This document shows positions 23,709 to 35,142 of a stretch of DNA of 64,000 bases, piece after piece. The stretch is from Luteimonas sp. RC10 (GTDB lineage Bacteria > Pseudomonadota > Gammaproteobacteria > Xanthomonadales > Xanthomonadaceae). The stretch covers positions 372,001 through 436,000 of the forward strand of contig NZ_JACHYJ010000001.1 of assembly GCF_014192745.1 (NCBI RefSeq), given 5' to 3'. A program made the translations under genes and the position numbers. Each line of letters begins with the position of its first letter. Position 1 is the stretch's first letter. Under the pieces are notes generated by a model. The model was not told the origin of the DNA and did no database searches. It saw only the letters and a list, made by a program, of their open reading frames with translations.

Positions 23709-24705
23709 GCGCCCTTGTCCCCGCGCAGCGCGCGCGTGCGACGCGGACTGGTCGCCGCCGGGCGCGCGACCAGCAGCGCGAACGCGACGATGCCGCCGGT
23801 CACCACCAGCGCGCCGAGCAGCGCCCGGCCCTGGGGCCAGGCCTCGTGCAGGAACAGTGCGCCGAGCAGCGCCGCGAACAGCAATTCGGCCGCTTGCATC
23901 GCCTCGGCCGCGCCGAGCGCGACCGGGTTGTGCCGGACCATGCCGGTGGCCTGGAAGAACAGGATGGTCGCGATCACGCCCGCGCTCAGCGCCACGCCCG
24001 CCGCCAGCCACACCTGCGGCAACGATGGCGCGCCGGCCTGGTGCCAGGCGAACGCCGCCACGACCAGCCACAGCGGCTGGCTGGCCAGCGTCAGTCCGAA
24101 CACGCGCTGGGTCGCGGTGAGGTCTTCGCCGGTGCGCTCCAGGTGCAGCAACAGCAGACGATTGCCCAGTGGATAGGCGATCGCCGCGGTCAGCACGCAG
24201 GCCAGCGCGATCCAGCCCGCGACATCCAGGCCCGCACCGCCGTGGCCGAACTGCATCAGCAGCACGCCGACCAGGATCGCCGCGGCGACGGCGAGCGCGG
24301 CCGGCGGCACGCGGCGCCGGGCGTCGCGGTAGAGCAGCGGCGCGCACAACATGCCGGCGATCACGGTGAACTGGAAGCTGCCGGCGACCAGCCACGCCGG
24401 GCCGCTGGACGCGGCGAACGAGAGCATGCAATAGAACAGCAGGAAGCCGATCGCGCTGCAGCGCAGCCACGCCCAGGGATGCGCGGCGATCGCACGCAGC
24501 ACCGGCGCGGTGCCGCCCTGCCAGGGCATCAATGGCAGCAGCAGCGGCAGGGTGATGAAGTAGCGCAGGCACGCCGTCCACGCCCAATGGCCGCCGCCGC
24601 TGGCGCTGGCGCGGTTGAGCACGTAGGTCAGCGTGAAGAACAGCGCCGAAGCCAGTGCGATCGCCACCGCCAGCAATGCGCGGCGGTTGTCGTGGGGCTG
24701 CGTGC

Positions 24706-24709
<4 letters not shown>
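23705..24709 (-). CDS. DMT-superfamily (multidrug-resistance type) transporter inside the biotin operon
   Basis: A 334-residue inner-membrane protein with about ten hydrophobic segments in two repeats, resembling the EamA/EmrE-like DMT superfamily. It starts with a short soluble head, the first helix is [19 protein letters not shown], and the tail is basic ([12 protein letters not shown]). It is embedded in the bio operon, overlapping bioF by four bases upstream and bioH by four bases downstream. That coupling suggests a link to biotin or pimelate metabolism, such as export or uptake of an intermediate; sequence alone does not show a substrate. Confidence 0.87.
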
Positions 24710-25914
<1,205 letters not shown>

Positions 25915-25941
25915 CGCCGCCCGCGTCCGCGCGCGCCGGCG

Positions 25942-27015
25942 TCATGCCGCGCAGCTCGCCGGGTGCTGCGGCAGTTCGATGATGTCGGCGTGCACGGTCC
26001 CCGGATGGTCGTGGTCGGCGGCATCGACCATCACCTGCATCGGCCGCAGGCCCAGGCGCGCGAACAGCGCCAGGTCGCGCTCGGTGTCGGGATTGCCGGT
26101 GGTCAGCAACTGCTCGCCGTAGAAGATCGAGTTCGCGCCGGCCAGAAAGCACATCGCCTGCAGCTCGTCGCTCATGTCCTGGCGCCCGGCCGACAGCCGC
26201 ACCATCGAGCGCGGCATCAGGATCCGCGCGACCGCGATCGTGCGCACGAAGTCGAACGGGTCGATCTGCTCGGTGCCGTGCAGCGGCGTGCCCTCGACCT
26301 GCACCAGCCGGTTGATCGGCACCGAATCGGGATGCGCCGGCAGGTTGGCCAGCGTGCGCAGCAGACCGGCGCGCTGGCGACCGCTCTCGCCCATGCCGAC
26401 GATGCCGCCGCAGCAGGTCTTCAGGCCCGCCTCGCGCACGTGCTCGAGGGTGTCGAAGCGGTCCTGCAGATCACGCGTGCGGATGATCGCGTCGTAGTAC
26501 TCGGGGTCGGTGTCGATGTTGTGGTTGTAGTAGTCCAGGCCCGCGTCCTTGAGTGCGCGCGCCTGCTCGCCGCTGAGCATGCCCAGCGTGGCGCAGGTCT
26601 CCATGCCCAGCGCCTTGACCTCGCGGATCATCGCCGCGACCTTCGGGATATCGCGGTCCTTGGGCGAGCGCCACGCCGCGCCCATGCAGAAGCGGGTCGC
26701 GCCGGCGGCCTTGGCCTGGCGCGCCTTCTCGAGCACCGCCTCGGTGGCCATCAGCTTCGTTGCATCGACCCCGGTGTGATAGCGCTGGGCCTGCGGGCAG
26801 TAGGCGCAGTCTTCCGGGCAGCCGCCGGTCTTGACCGACAGCAGCGTGCTGACCTGGACCTCGGCCGGATCGAAGTGCTCACGATGCACTTGCGCGGCGC
26901 GGAACAGCAGCTCGGTCAGCGGCAGCGCGAACAGCGCTTCGACCTCCGAACGGCTCCAGTCGTGACGCAGGGGGGGCTGGCCGGCGGTATCGCGGGCGTG
27001 GCTGACAACAGACAT
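25942..27015 (-). CDS. bioB: Biotin synthase BioB
   Basis: A 357-residue radical-SAM enzyme. The 4Fe-4S cluster motif is C66, C70 and C73 in [12 protein letters not shown]; the auxiliary 2Fe-2S ligands are supported by the Cys in [16 protein letters not shown] and [12 protein letters not shown], and the Arg in [19 protein letters not shown] and [11 protein letters not shown] are family-typical. It inserts sulfur into dethiobiotin. The ATG at 27015 is used. It is the first gene of the operon and is divergent from comF, with only 49 bases between the starts. Confidence 0.97.
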   Translation of the reverse strand: MSVVSHARDTAGQPPLRHDWSRSEVEALFALPLTELLFRAAQVHREHFDPAEVQVSTLLSVKTGGCPEDCAYCPQAQRYHTGVDATKLMATEAVLEKARQAKAAGATRFCMGAAWRSPKDRDIPKVAAMIREVKALGMETCATLGMLSGEQARALKDAGLDYYNHNIDTDPEYYDAIIRTRDLQDRFDTLEHVREAGLKTCCGGIVGMGESGRQRAGLLRTLANLPAHPDSVPINRLVQVEGTPLHGTEQIDPFDFVRTIAVARILMPRSMVRLSAGRQDMSDELQAMCFLAGANSIFYGEQLLTTGNPDTERDLALFARLGLRPMQVMVDAADHDHPGTVHADIIELPQHPASCAA

Positions 27016-27052
27016 GGTGGTTTTCCGACGGTCGCGGCGGGACAGGGCCGGC

Positions 27053-27081
27053 AGTCTGGAAAGCATGACACAGGCTGTCAA
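27053..27081 (-). promoter_or_regulatory. Candidate bioB promoter with overlapping palindrome
   Basis: On the minus strand TTGACA (27076-27081) and CAGACT (27053-27058) are separated by 17 bases. A palindrome TGACA-CAGGC-TGTCA (27066-27080) overlaps the -35 box and the comF start codon. A repressor here would control bioB and could also block comF translation or transcription. No BirA, BioR or BioQ consensus is recognised. Confidence 0.45.
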
Positions 27082-27796
27082 CCAGACGCCCGGCCCGGCG
27101 GTTGACGAGCGCCGTGGCCATCGCTGGCTGCGACGCCTGTTCGCGGCACGCTGTCTGGTGTGCGAGGAACGCGGCGACGATGGCCGCGCGCTGTGTGCGG
27201 CCTGCGCCGCGGCGCTGCCGTGGAGCGGCCCGGCCTGCGCGCGCTGCGCGGTCCCGCTGGCGGCCGGCGACGCGCTATGCGGGGGCTGCCTGCGCCGCCC
27301 GCCGCCGCTCGAGGCGACCTACGCGGCGTTCGTCTATGGCTTTCCGGTCGACCGCCTGCTACCGCGGCTGAAGTTCCATCGCGACCTCGCCGCCGGCGCG
27401 CTGCTGTCGGCATCCATGGCGCGGGCCTTGGCCTCGCGGCCGCGGCCCGACGCGCTGGTGCCGGTGCCGCTGCACCCGGCGCGGCTGCGCACACGCGGCT
27501 ACGACCAGGCGCTTGAGCTGGCGCGTCCGCTGTCACGTGCGCTCGCGCTGCCGCTGCGCGCCGACCTGCTGCGTCGGCAGCGTGCGACCGCGCCGCAGTC
27601 CCGGCTCGATGCACCGGCACGGCGTCGCAATGTCCGCGACGCTTTCGTGGCGACCGCACGTGGCGCTTTGCCTGCGCACGTCGCGCTGGTCGACGACGTC
27701 ATGACCACCGGCGCGACCCTGCACGCGGCGGCGCTCGCCTTGCGCCGCCTCGGCATCGCGCGCGTCGATGCCTGGGTCTGCGCGCGGGTGCCGTGA
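27065..27796 (+). CDS. comF: ComF-family phosphoribosyltransferase-like protein
   Basis: A 243-residue protein. An N-terminal zinc-ribbon-like part has Cys pairs CLVC, CAAC, CARC and CGGC (about residues 35-82). The phosphoribosyltransferase domain has [18 protein letters not shown], then [17 protein letters not shown], and the PRPP-binding loop [17 protein letters not shown]. ComF is needed for DNA uptake in naturally competent bacteria, probably in the cytoplasm at the inner membrane. Its neighbourhood with bioB is common in gammaproteobacteria. Confidence 0.92.
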   Translation: MTQAVNQTPGPAVDERRGHRWLRRLFAARCLVCEERGDDGRALCAACAAALPWSGPACARCAVPLAAGDALCGGCLRRPPPLEATYAAFVYGFPVDRLLPRLKFHRDLAAGALLSASMARALASRPRPDALVPVPLHPARLRTRGYDQALELARPLSRALALPLRADLLRRQRATAPQSRLDAPARRRNVRDAFVATARGALPAHVALVDDVMTTGATLHAAALALRRLGIARVDAWVCARVP

Positions 27797-27841
27797 GCGC
27801 GGCAGGTAGGATGATGCGACGTCCCCCACACGGTCCTGCCC

Positions 27842-28330
27842 ATGTCACGAACGCCGCTGCTGTCTATCCTGCTTGCCCTGTCCGCACTCGTCGCGCTGCC
27901 CGGCTGCAGCCAGACGCCCGCCGAGCCGATCGTGTCCGAGCGCTATGTCGACATCGAATTGCACCTGGAACCCGCACGCGATGCACCGCCGGGCAGCGAG
28001 ACGACCCGCGCTTGGACCACCGATGACGGCCGCACGCTCCATCTGCGCCACGTCGATACGATCCCCGGCACCGAGGTCCGTTCGGTCCGCGCTGAGAGCC
28101 TCGGCGACCGTCCCGCGCTCGTGGTCGAGCTCGCCCCGTCAGGTGCCGCCCAACTCGAGGCGCTGACCACCGACCATATCGCCCGGCAGTTGGGCCTGGT
28201 CGCGAACGACAGACTGCTGCTTGCCGCACGGATTGCCGGTCCCTTCTCCGACGGCTTCCAGGTGGCGACCGACACGCTCGAGGAGGCCGAACGCCTGCAC
28301 CGCTCGTTGGTGGTCAGCGACGACCAGTAG
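27842..28330 (+). CDS. Small lipoprotein with a SecDF head-like domain
   Basis: A 162-residue lipoprotein: signal MSRTPLLSILLALSALVALPGC with the lipobox Cys at 22. The C-terminal half (ALVVELAPSGAAQLEALTTDHIARQLGLV, then LLLAARIAGPFSDGFQV) resembles the periplasmic head found in SecD (a strand, then GA..F..LT..n.GK.lai, then VL.AP.i..pi). That resemblance is by eye. Residues 30-90 form an acidic beta-rich part with Tyr/Asp. It is 45 bases after comF and may be co-transcribed. Confidence 0.7.
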   Translation: MSRTPLLSILLALSALVALPGCSQTPAEPIVSERYVDIELHLEPARDAPPGSETTRAWTTDDGRTLHLRHVDTIPGTEVRSVRAESLGDRPALVVELAPSGAAQLEALTTDHIARQLGLVANDRLLLAARIAGPFSDGFQVATDTLEEAERLHRSLVVSDDQ

Positions 28331-28333
28331 CCG

Positions 28334-28541
28334 CCCCCACCCCAGCCCTCCCCCGCATGCGGGGGAGGGAGCGATCAGCGCGCGCCTTAGTGTGGGCGCT
28401 CGATTGGCGCGAGGAGTGTGGGCCTGCGAGGCTCGGCTGTGCGCGTTGAGTAGCGCCCGATCGGTGCGGGGATACCGAATGGCGCGCGATGCTCGGGCGC
28501 GCTGCCCTCCCCCGCGTGCGGGGGAGGGCTGGGGTGGGGGC
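28334..28541. repeat. Inverted pair of REP-like elements
   Basis: 28334-28369 reads CCCCCACCCCAGCCC then CTCCCCCGCATGCGGGGGAG; 28504-28541 is the same element in the opposite orientation (hairpin then GGCTGGGGTGGGGGC). This head-to-head pair with a 134-base spacer resembles a BIME. It lies between two convergent genes (28330 and 28569). The 238-base gap holds no supported gene. Confidence 0.82.
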
Positions 28542-28568
28542 AATTCGCGCAGCCCCAACGCCCGAGCA

Positions 28569-29399
28569 TCAACCGCGCAGCGCGCCGGCATGGTGAGCGA
28601 TGTGGTCGCCGATGAAACTGGCGATGAAGTAGTAGCTGTGGTCGTAGCCAGGCTGCATGCGCAGCTCGAGCGGATGGCCGGCGGCCTCGCACGCGGCCTG
28701 CAACAGCTGCGGGCGCAGCTGGCCGTCGAGGAACTCGTCGGCATCGCCCTGGTCGATCAGCAACGGCAGCCGCTCACTCGCGATGGTCACCAGTGCGCAC
28801 GCATCCCAGGCCTGCCAGGCGGCGCGGTCATCGCCCAGATACGCCGAGAACGCCTTTTCGCCCCACGGCACCTGGCTGGGCGCGACGATCGGCGAGAACG
28901 CCGACACGCTGCGGTAGCGCCCCGGATGCTTGAGCGCGGTCACCAATGCGCCATGGCCGCCCATCGAGTGCCCGCTGATCGCGCGCGCGTCTGTCGCCGG
29001 GAAGTGCGCTTCGATCAGCGCAGGCAGCTCGCGCGCGACGTAATCGTGCATGCGGTAGTGCGCCGACCATGGCGCCTGCGTGGCGTCGACATAGAAGCCG
29101 GCGCCCTGGCCGAGGTCGTAGCCCTCGGCATCGGCCACACCCTCGCCGCGCGGGCTGGTGTCGGGCGCGACGAGCATAACGCCATGTTCGGCCGCGTAAC
29201 GCTGCGCACCGGCCTTGGTGATGAAGTTCTGCTCGTTGCAGGTCAGACCGCTCAGCCAGTACAGCACCGGCAGCGGGCCGTGCTCGGCCTGCGGTGGCAG
29301 ATAGACCGCGAACCGCATCATGCAACCGAGCGTGTCCGAGGCGTGTTCGTAGACGTCCTGCCAACCGCCGAAGCTGGCGCGGTGTTCGATGCGTTTCAT
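28569..29399 (-). CDS. fghA: S-formylglutathione hydrolase
   Basis: A 276-residue esterase-D-family alpha/beta hydrolase. Its motifs are [17 protein letters not shown], a nucleophile S145 in [10 protein letters not shown], an Asp in [11 protein letters not shown] and a His in YDHSYYFI. It hydrolyses S-formylglutathione to formate and glutathione, the last step of glutathione-dependent formaldehyde oxidation. AGGAG lies six bases before the ATG and decides the start. It overlaps the preceding yqcC-like gene by four bases. Confidence 0.96.
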   Translation of the reverse strand: MKRIEHRASFGGWQDVYEHASDTLGCMMRFAVYLPPQAEHGPLPVLYWLSGLTCNEQNFITKAGAQRYAAEHGVMLVAPDTSPRGEGVADAEGYDLGQGAGFYVDATQAPWSAHYRMHDYVARELPALIEAHFPATDARAISGHSMGGHGALVTALKHPGRYRSVSAFSPIVAPSQVPWGEKAFSAYLGDDRAAWQAWDACALVTIASERLPLLIDQGDADEFLDGQLRPQLLQAACEAAGHPLELRMQPGYDHSYYFIASFIGDHIAHHAGALRG

Positions 29400-29767
29400 G
29401 AGGCGCTCCTGCATGCCGGCCTTTGGCCGGCTCGTGTATTGATCAGTTCATCCAGCTGCGAGAGAAGGCGCAGCAAGGGTTGGGCGTCGGGCTGGCCGTC
29501 GAGATTGCGATAAGCGGCCACGGCCACGTCACTGCGCGTTGGCCATTGGCCATCGGCGCGTGCCTCGTGCAGGCGTGGCAGGAACACCTGCGCCAACCAG
29601 TGCTCGAACGGCATCTCGTCAATGCCGAACGGCGAATCCACCGCGCGCGGCGCCCCCACCTCGCCCTCGACCCAGCCCAACGCGCGCAGCGCCTGTTCGA
29701 TCGGATCGACCAGGGCCGCGCGCGGATCGACCGCGCGCGGCCGGCGCAGGGCGTCGAACCAGCCCAC
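29396..29767 (-). CDS. YqcC-family protein inside the formaldehyde operon
   Basis: A 123-residue soluble protein resembling Yqc[40 protein letters not shown], corresponding to the family's S..PF..D...F.QWLQ..FIPR block, and the terminal [12 protein letters not shown]. YqcC is a small helical protein usually next to truC or other tRNA-related genes; its function is unclear. Here it sits between adhC (eight bases away) and fghA (four-base overlap), so it is co-translated with formaldehyde detoxification enzymes. Confidence 0.8.
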   Translation of the reverse strand: MGWFDALRRPRAVDPRAALVDPIEQALRALGWVEGEVGAPRAVDSPFGIDEMPFEHWLAQVFLPRLHEARADGQWPTRSDVAVAAYRNLDGQPDAQPLLRLLSQLDELINTRAGQRPACRSAS

Positions 29768-29775
29768 GCTGCGGC

Positions 29776-31207
<1,432 letters not shown>

Positions 31208-31225
31208 GGCCGGCCTGCGATTCGG

Positions 31226-31240
31226 TACTGGGGTGGAGTA
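31226..31240. promoter_or_regulatory. FrmR operator overlapping the -10 box
   Basis: TACTGGGGTGGAGTA is the classical CsoR/RcnR/FrmR-type site TACT-G-tract-AGTA. It overlaps the minus-strand -10 sequence TATACT (31237-31242); a weak -35 (TGCGCG, about 31261-31266) lies 18 bases away. Binding here would block RNA polymerase, so the operon should be induced by formaldehyde. Confidence 0.82.
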
Positions 31241-31480
31241 TATCGCGAAGGTGCGGCGTTCGCGCAAACCGCCTGGCGTGCACGCTGTGTCCATCCTGGC
31301 GGATGCCGCAGCAGTGCGCCGGCATCGTCGCCTGAAGGCAAACGCATGCGCACGGCCGAGTGGCTGTAGAGCCGAAATCCAACAGGACCGTTGGTGACAC
31401 GCGCTTCTTGGTCCCGATGGCGTGGCCTCGCCCCAGTACGCACACTGCGATGGCAACAGCCCTCCTCGTGCCGCGCACCG

Positions 31481-31891
31481 ATGGGCCGCACCGCCTTTGA
31501 TCCGCAGCTTCCAGGTCACGGCCCTCGCGACGGCCGCTCCGACGGGCTCAGACTATGGTCCGGAGGCGCCAGCACCGCGCCTCCCCTTGTGGACCGGCTT
31601 GTTCTGGATCTCGCCGTTCTGGTCGAGGGCTATGCCGAGCCGGTGGCCTTGTGGCAGTTGGCGAGCGATCTGGCCGAGGCGGCCGGTTGCGATGTGGATC
31701 TGTTGGACCTGCGACGTGCGTCGACGGTCATGCAGCACCAGGTGCTGACCCGCGGCGAACGGTGGTGGGCTGCGGATGTTCGTGCGGGCCTGTTCGAATG
31801 CGCCGTCCTGGGCGAGAAACTGGAGCTCGATCGCGCTCGCGCCGGACTGCTGTCGGACATCCGCCGGGAGGGACGCATTCATGGCCGATGA
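31481..31891 (+). pseudogene. Degenerate MNT-type nucleotidyltransferase antitoxin (mntA-like)
   Basis: A 136-codon frame. Residues about 40-136 match the MntA minimal nucleotidyltransferase C-terminal part: LDLAVLVEGYAEPVALWQLASDLAEAAG, DVDLLDLRRASTVMQHQVL and the trailing helices. The first 40 residues do not: the expected LFGSxARG-x-ADSDxDLAVL reads LWSGGASTAPPLVDRLVLDLAVL, so the GS motif and one of the two metal-binding Asp are lost. The stop overlaps the HEPN start by 11 bases, the normal layout of the pair. The gene therefore looks decayed at its catalytic end. MntA normally AMPylates HepT. Confidence 0.7.
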
Positions 31892-32319
31892 CGTGCTGTT
31901 GAACAAGGCGGCAACGATCGAGCGTTGCGTCCGCAGGGCGCGCGAGGAGTACGCGCGCGACCCGGCGACGTTCGGTGACGACCACACGCGGCAAGACGCT
32001 GCGATCCTGAATATCCAGCGCGCCTGCGAAGCGGCGCTGGACATGGGGCAGCATCTGATCCGGCGCGAACGCATCGGCATCCCCCAAAAGCGCACGCGAC
32101 GTCTTCGCCCTACTCGCCGCCGTGAACTGGATTGATGGCGATCTGGCCAGTGCGCTTCAGCGCATGGTGGGCTATTGCAACATCGCAGTTCACGAGTACC
32201 AGACGCTGCAACTGCCGATCACGGTCGCGGTCATTACCCGGCATCTGGTCGAGTTCGAGGACTACGCCATGGCAATGATGTTGGGCGATGCCCAGACCGA
32301 AGGCGGCGCGTCGAACTGA
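31881..32319 (+). pseudogene. Frameshifted HEPN-family toxin (hepT-like)
   Basis: The frame from ATG 31881 matches HepT (DDVLLNKAATIERCVRRAREEY, then QDAAILNIQRACEAALDMGQHLI) and breaks at CCCCCAAAA (32081-32089). Removing one A restores RDVFALLAAVNWIDGDLASALQRMVGYCNIAVHEY in two successive halves and the rest to the stop at 32319. As read, translation ends at 32135. In addition, the HEPN catalytic motif RNxxxH appears as CNIAVH (Cys codon TGC at 32176-32178), so the catalytic Arg is lost. Frameshift plus active-site loss argue for a dead toxin. A sequencing error could explain the frameshift but not the Cys. Confidence 0.8.
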
Positions 32320-32355
32320 CGCGCGGCCGGCCGGCATGCGCCGAAACCGCGCGGC

Positions 32356-35085
32356 TCAGCCGGTGTTCTGGATGCCCGCGGCGATGCCGTTGACGGTGGA
32401 AATCAGCGCGCGCAGCAGGTCGTCGTCCTCGCGCTCGGCGGCGCGCCAGCGGCGCAGCAGTTCGACCTGCAGCAGGCTGATCGGATCGACGTAGGGGTTG
32501 CGCAGGCGGATCGACAGCTGCAGGCGGTAGTCGTCGGCCAGCAGCGCGTCCTGGCCCTTGAGCAGCAGGATCGCGTCGCGGGTGCGGTGGAACTCGGCCG
32601 CGATCTCGGGGAAGAACGCGGCATGGGCGTCGCCGGCCAGCTGCGAGTAGCGTTCGAAGATGTCGATGTCGCTCTTGGCCAGCAGCATCTCGACATCGTC
32701 GAGCGCGGCGCGGAAGAACGGCCAGTCGCGGGCCATCTCGGTCATCGCGGCGCGGCCGTGGCGCTCGATGCCGTGCGCGAGCGCGGTGCCCAGGCCGTAC
32801 CAGCCGGTCAGGCCGGAGCGGTTCTGCGCCCAGGCGAACACCCACGGAATCGCGCGCAGGTTGGCGATACCGCCCTCGCGCCGGCGCGAGGGCCGCGAGC
32901 CGATCTGCAGCCGCTCGATGACATCGATCGGCGTGGCGGCGCGGAAGTAATCGGGGAAGTCCTCGCGCTCGTGCACCAGTGCGCGGTAATGCGTGCGCGA
33001 GACGCCGGCGAGCTCACCGGCCAATTCCCGCCAGGCATCCTCGCGCGGGTCGGCCGGGCGCGGCCGCAGCGTGGCCTGCAGCACCGCGGCGGCGGTCTGT
33101 TCGAGATTGCGCAACGCCAGCGCGCGGATGCCGTACTTGCGGTGGATCACCTCGCCCTGCTCGGTCACGCGCAGCACGCCATCGACCGAGCCGCGCGGCG
33201 CGGCCTGGATCGCGCGGCCGGTCTTGCCGCCGCCGCGACTGACCGAGCCGCCTCGGCCATGGAAGAAGGCGATGCGCACCCCGGCCGCCTGGGCCAGCGC
33301 GGTCAGTTCGACCTGGGTGCGCTGCAGCGCCCAGCGCGAGGCCAGCAGGCCACCGTCCTTGGCGCTGTCCGAGTAGCCGAGCATGACGGTCTGACGGTCA
33401 CCGCGCGTATCCAGGTGCGCCCGATAGCGGGGATCGTCGAACAGCGCGCGCATGACCGCCGGCGCCGCCTCCAGGTCGTCGACCGTCTCGAACAGCGGGG
33501 CGACGTCGAGCGGTACGTTGCCGTCCTCGACGCAACCGGCGATGCGCGCCAGCGCCAGCACCGCCAGTGCATCGGCGGCGCTGCGTGCCATCGAGATGAT
33601 GTACAGGCCGGTCGCAGCCTCGCCGTGGCTGCGACGCAGATCGACCACAGCGCGGAACACGCCGAGGGTCGAGGAGACGACATCACCGTCGTCGCCGGCG
33701 GGTGCGCGCGGCGGCGCATCGAGCATCGCGTGCAGGCGTTCGACGCGCGTGGCGACATCGCGCGCGGTCCAGTCGCCGCCGTCAATCCGGCCGAGCACCT
33801 CGTCGTGGACCGCCGAATCCTGGCGCAGGTCGAGCGCGGCGAGATGGAAGCCGAAGGTGCGCGCCCGCCACAGCAACCGTTCGAGCGCGAAGCGCCCGGC
33901 GTGCTCGCCGCGGTGCGCGCGCAGGCTCGCGTCGATCAACGTCAGGTCGTCGATGAACGCGCCGGCGTCGGGATAGCCGGCGCGGTGCTCGGCCGCGGTC
34001 GCCGCCAAGCGCGCGTCGATCAGGTCGAGCAGCCGCCGGTAGGGCATGTCGGCGTGCCGCGGGTTGAGCACCGCCTCGGCGTCGGGCAGCCGCCGCCGGT
34101 AGTCGTCGACCCGCGCCAGCACCGCCTCGTCGATCGTCGCCCGGCCCAGGGTCTGGGTCAGCACGTGGCCCAGCCCGCGCAGGTCGCGGCGGTACTGCGC
34201 CAGTGCCAGGCTGCGCTGGGCGCCGAGCGCGGCGCGCATGGTGTCGGCGTTGACGTTGGGATTGCCGTCCATGTCGCCGCCGACCCAGGTGCCGAAGCGC
34301 AGCACCTGCGGCAACGTCGGCCGCGTGCCGTAGACGCGTTCGATCGCGTCGCCGAGCGCTTCGTAGAACACCGGCAGCACGCGGTAGAGCACGTTCGACA
34401 GATAGAAGCCGACATGGTCGACCTCGTCGGCGACCGTGGGTTTGCGCGCCGGCGATTCGGAGGTCTGCCAGGCCGAGGCGAGCGCCTGCCCGATCCGGGC
34501 ATCGTCGGCCCTGCGCTCGGTTGGCGTGCGTTCGCGGTCGATGTCGGCGATCAGCCGCTCGACGATCGTGCGCTCCTTTTCCAGCAGCACCCGGCGCACC
34601 GCCTCGGTGGGGTGCGCGGTGAACACCGGCTCGACATGCAGTCGCGCCAGGCACGCCTGCAAGTCCTCGAGGCTCACGCCGTCGTCGTGCAGCGCGCGCA
34701 CCACCGCTTCCAGTCCACCGGGTTGCGGCGCGTCGCTGGCGCGCTGGTAGTCGCGGCGGCGGCGGATGCGATGCACGCGCTCGGCGAGATTGACCGCGCC
34801 GAAGTAGGCAGCGAAGGCGCGCACCAGTGCCTCGGCATCGTCGGTGCCGACCTGCGACAGGCCCTCGGCCAGCGCATTGACCGGGGTACCGGATTCGCGC
34901 CGCGCGATCGCCGCGCGCCGCAGCGCTTCGACGCGCTCGAGCAGCGCCGGCGAGGCTTGCTCGGCGAGCATGTCGCCGACCATCGCGCCGAGTCGGCGGA
35001 CATCGTCGCGCAGCAGGGTATCGGTGCGCGCGAACTCGACGTCGCGCAGCGGCGGAGCGGGATCTTGGGAGGCGTCTGGCGTCAT
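32356..35085 (-). CDS. ppc: Phosphoenolpyruvate carboxylase
   Basis: A 909-residue enzyme of normal length. The catalytic His is in VFTAHPTEAVRR, GYSDSAKDGG and FHGRGGSVSRGGG are the substrate-binding loops, and the invariant C-terminal IQNTG is intact. It carboxylates PEP to oxaloacetate, replenishing the TCA cycle. It is 57 bases downstream of gshA on the same strand. The start is the ATG at 35085. Confidence 0.97.
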   Translation of the reverse strand: MTPDASQDPAPPLRDVEFARTDTLLRDDVRRLGAMVGDMLAEQASPALLERVEALRRAAIARRESGTPVNALAEGLSQVGTDDAEALVRAFAAYFGAVNLAERVHRIRRRRDYQRASDAPQPGGLEAVVRALHDDGVSLEDLQACLARLHVEPVFTAHPTEAVRRVLLEKERTIVERLIADIDRERTPTERRADDARIGQALASAWQTSESPARKPTVADEVDHVGFYLSNVLYRVLPVFYEALGDAIERVYGTRPTLPQVLRFGTWVGGDMDGNPNVNADTMRAALGAQRSLALAQYRRDLRGLGHVLTQTLGRATIDEAVLARVDDYRRRLPDAEAVLNPRHADMPYRRLLDLIDARLAATAAEHRAGYPDAGAFIDDLTLIDASLRAHRGEHAGRFALERLLWRARTFGFHLAALDLRQDSAVHDEVLGRIDGGDWTARDVATRVERLHAMLDAPPRAPAGDDGDVVSSTLGVFRAVVDLRRSHGEAATGLYIISMARSAADALAVLALARIAGCVEDGNVPLDVAPLFETVDDLEAAPAVMRALFDDPRYRAHLDTRGDRQTVMLGYSDSAKDGGLLASRWALQRTQVELTALAQAAGVRIAFFHGRGGSVSRGGGKTGRAIQAAPRGSVDGVLRVTEQGEVIHRKYGIRALALRNLEQTAAAVLQATLRPRPADPREDAWRELAGELAGVSRTHYRALVHEREDFPDYFRAATPIDVIERLQIGSRPSRRREGGIANLRAIPWVFAWAQNRSGLTGWYGLGTALAHGIERHGRAAMTEMARDWPFFRAALDDVEMLLAKSDIDIFERYSQLAGDAHAAFFPEIAAEFHRTRDAILLLKGQDALLADDYRLQLSIRLRNPYVDPISLLQVELLRRWRAAEREDDDLLRALISTVNGIAAGIQNTG

Positions 35086-35142
35086 CCCGACAACTTACAC
35101 AAGCCGAGGCCGTGTCGGGTGACGGACGCGCGGCCCGACGCC

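Noticed and set aside
32122-32319. Independent small gene (65 residues)
   Set aside because: It is the frameshifted 3' part of the HEPN gene: removing one A at 32086-32089 joins it to the upstream frame.
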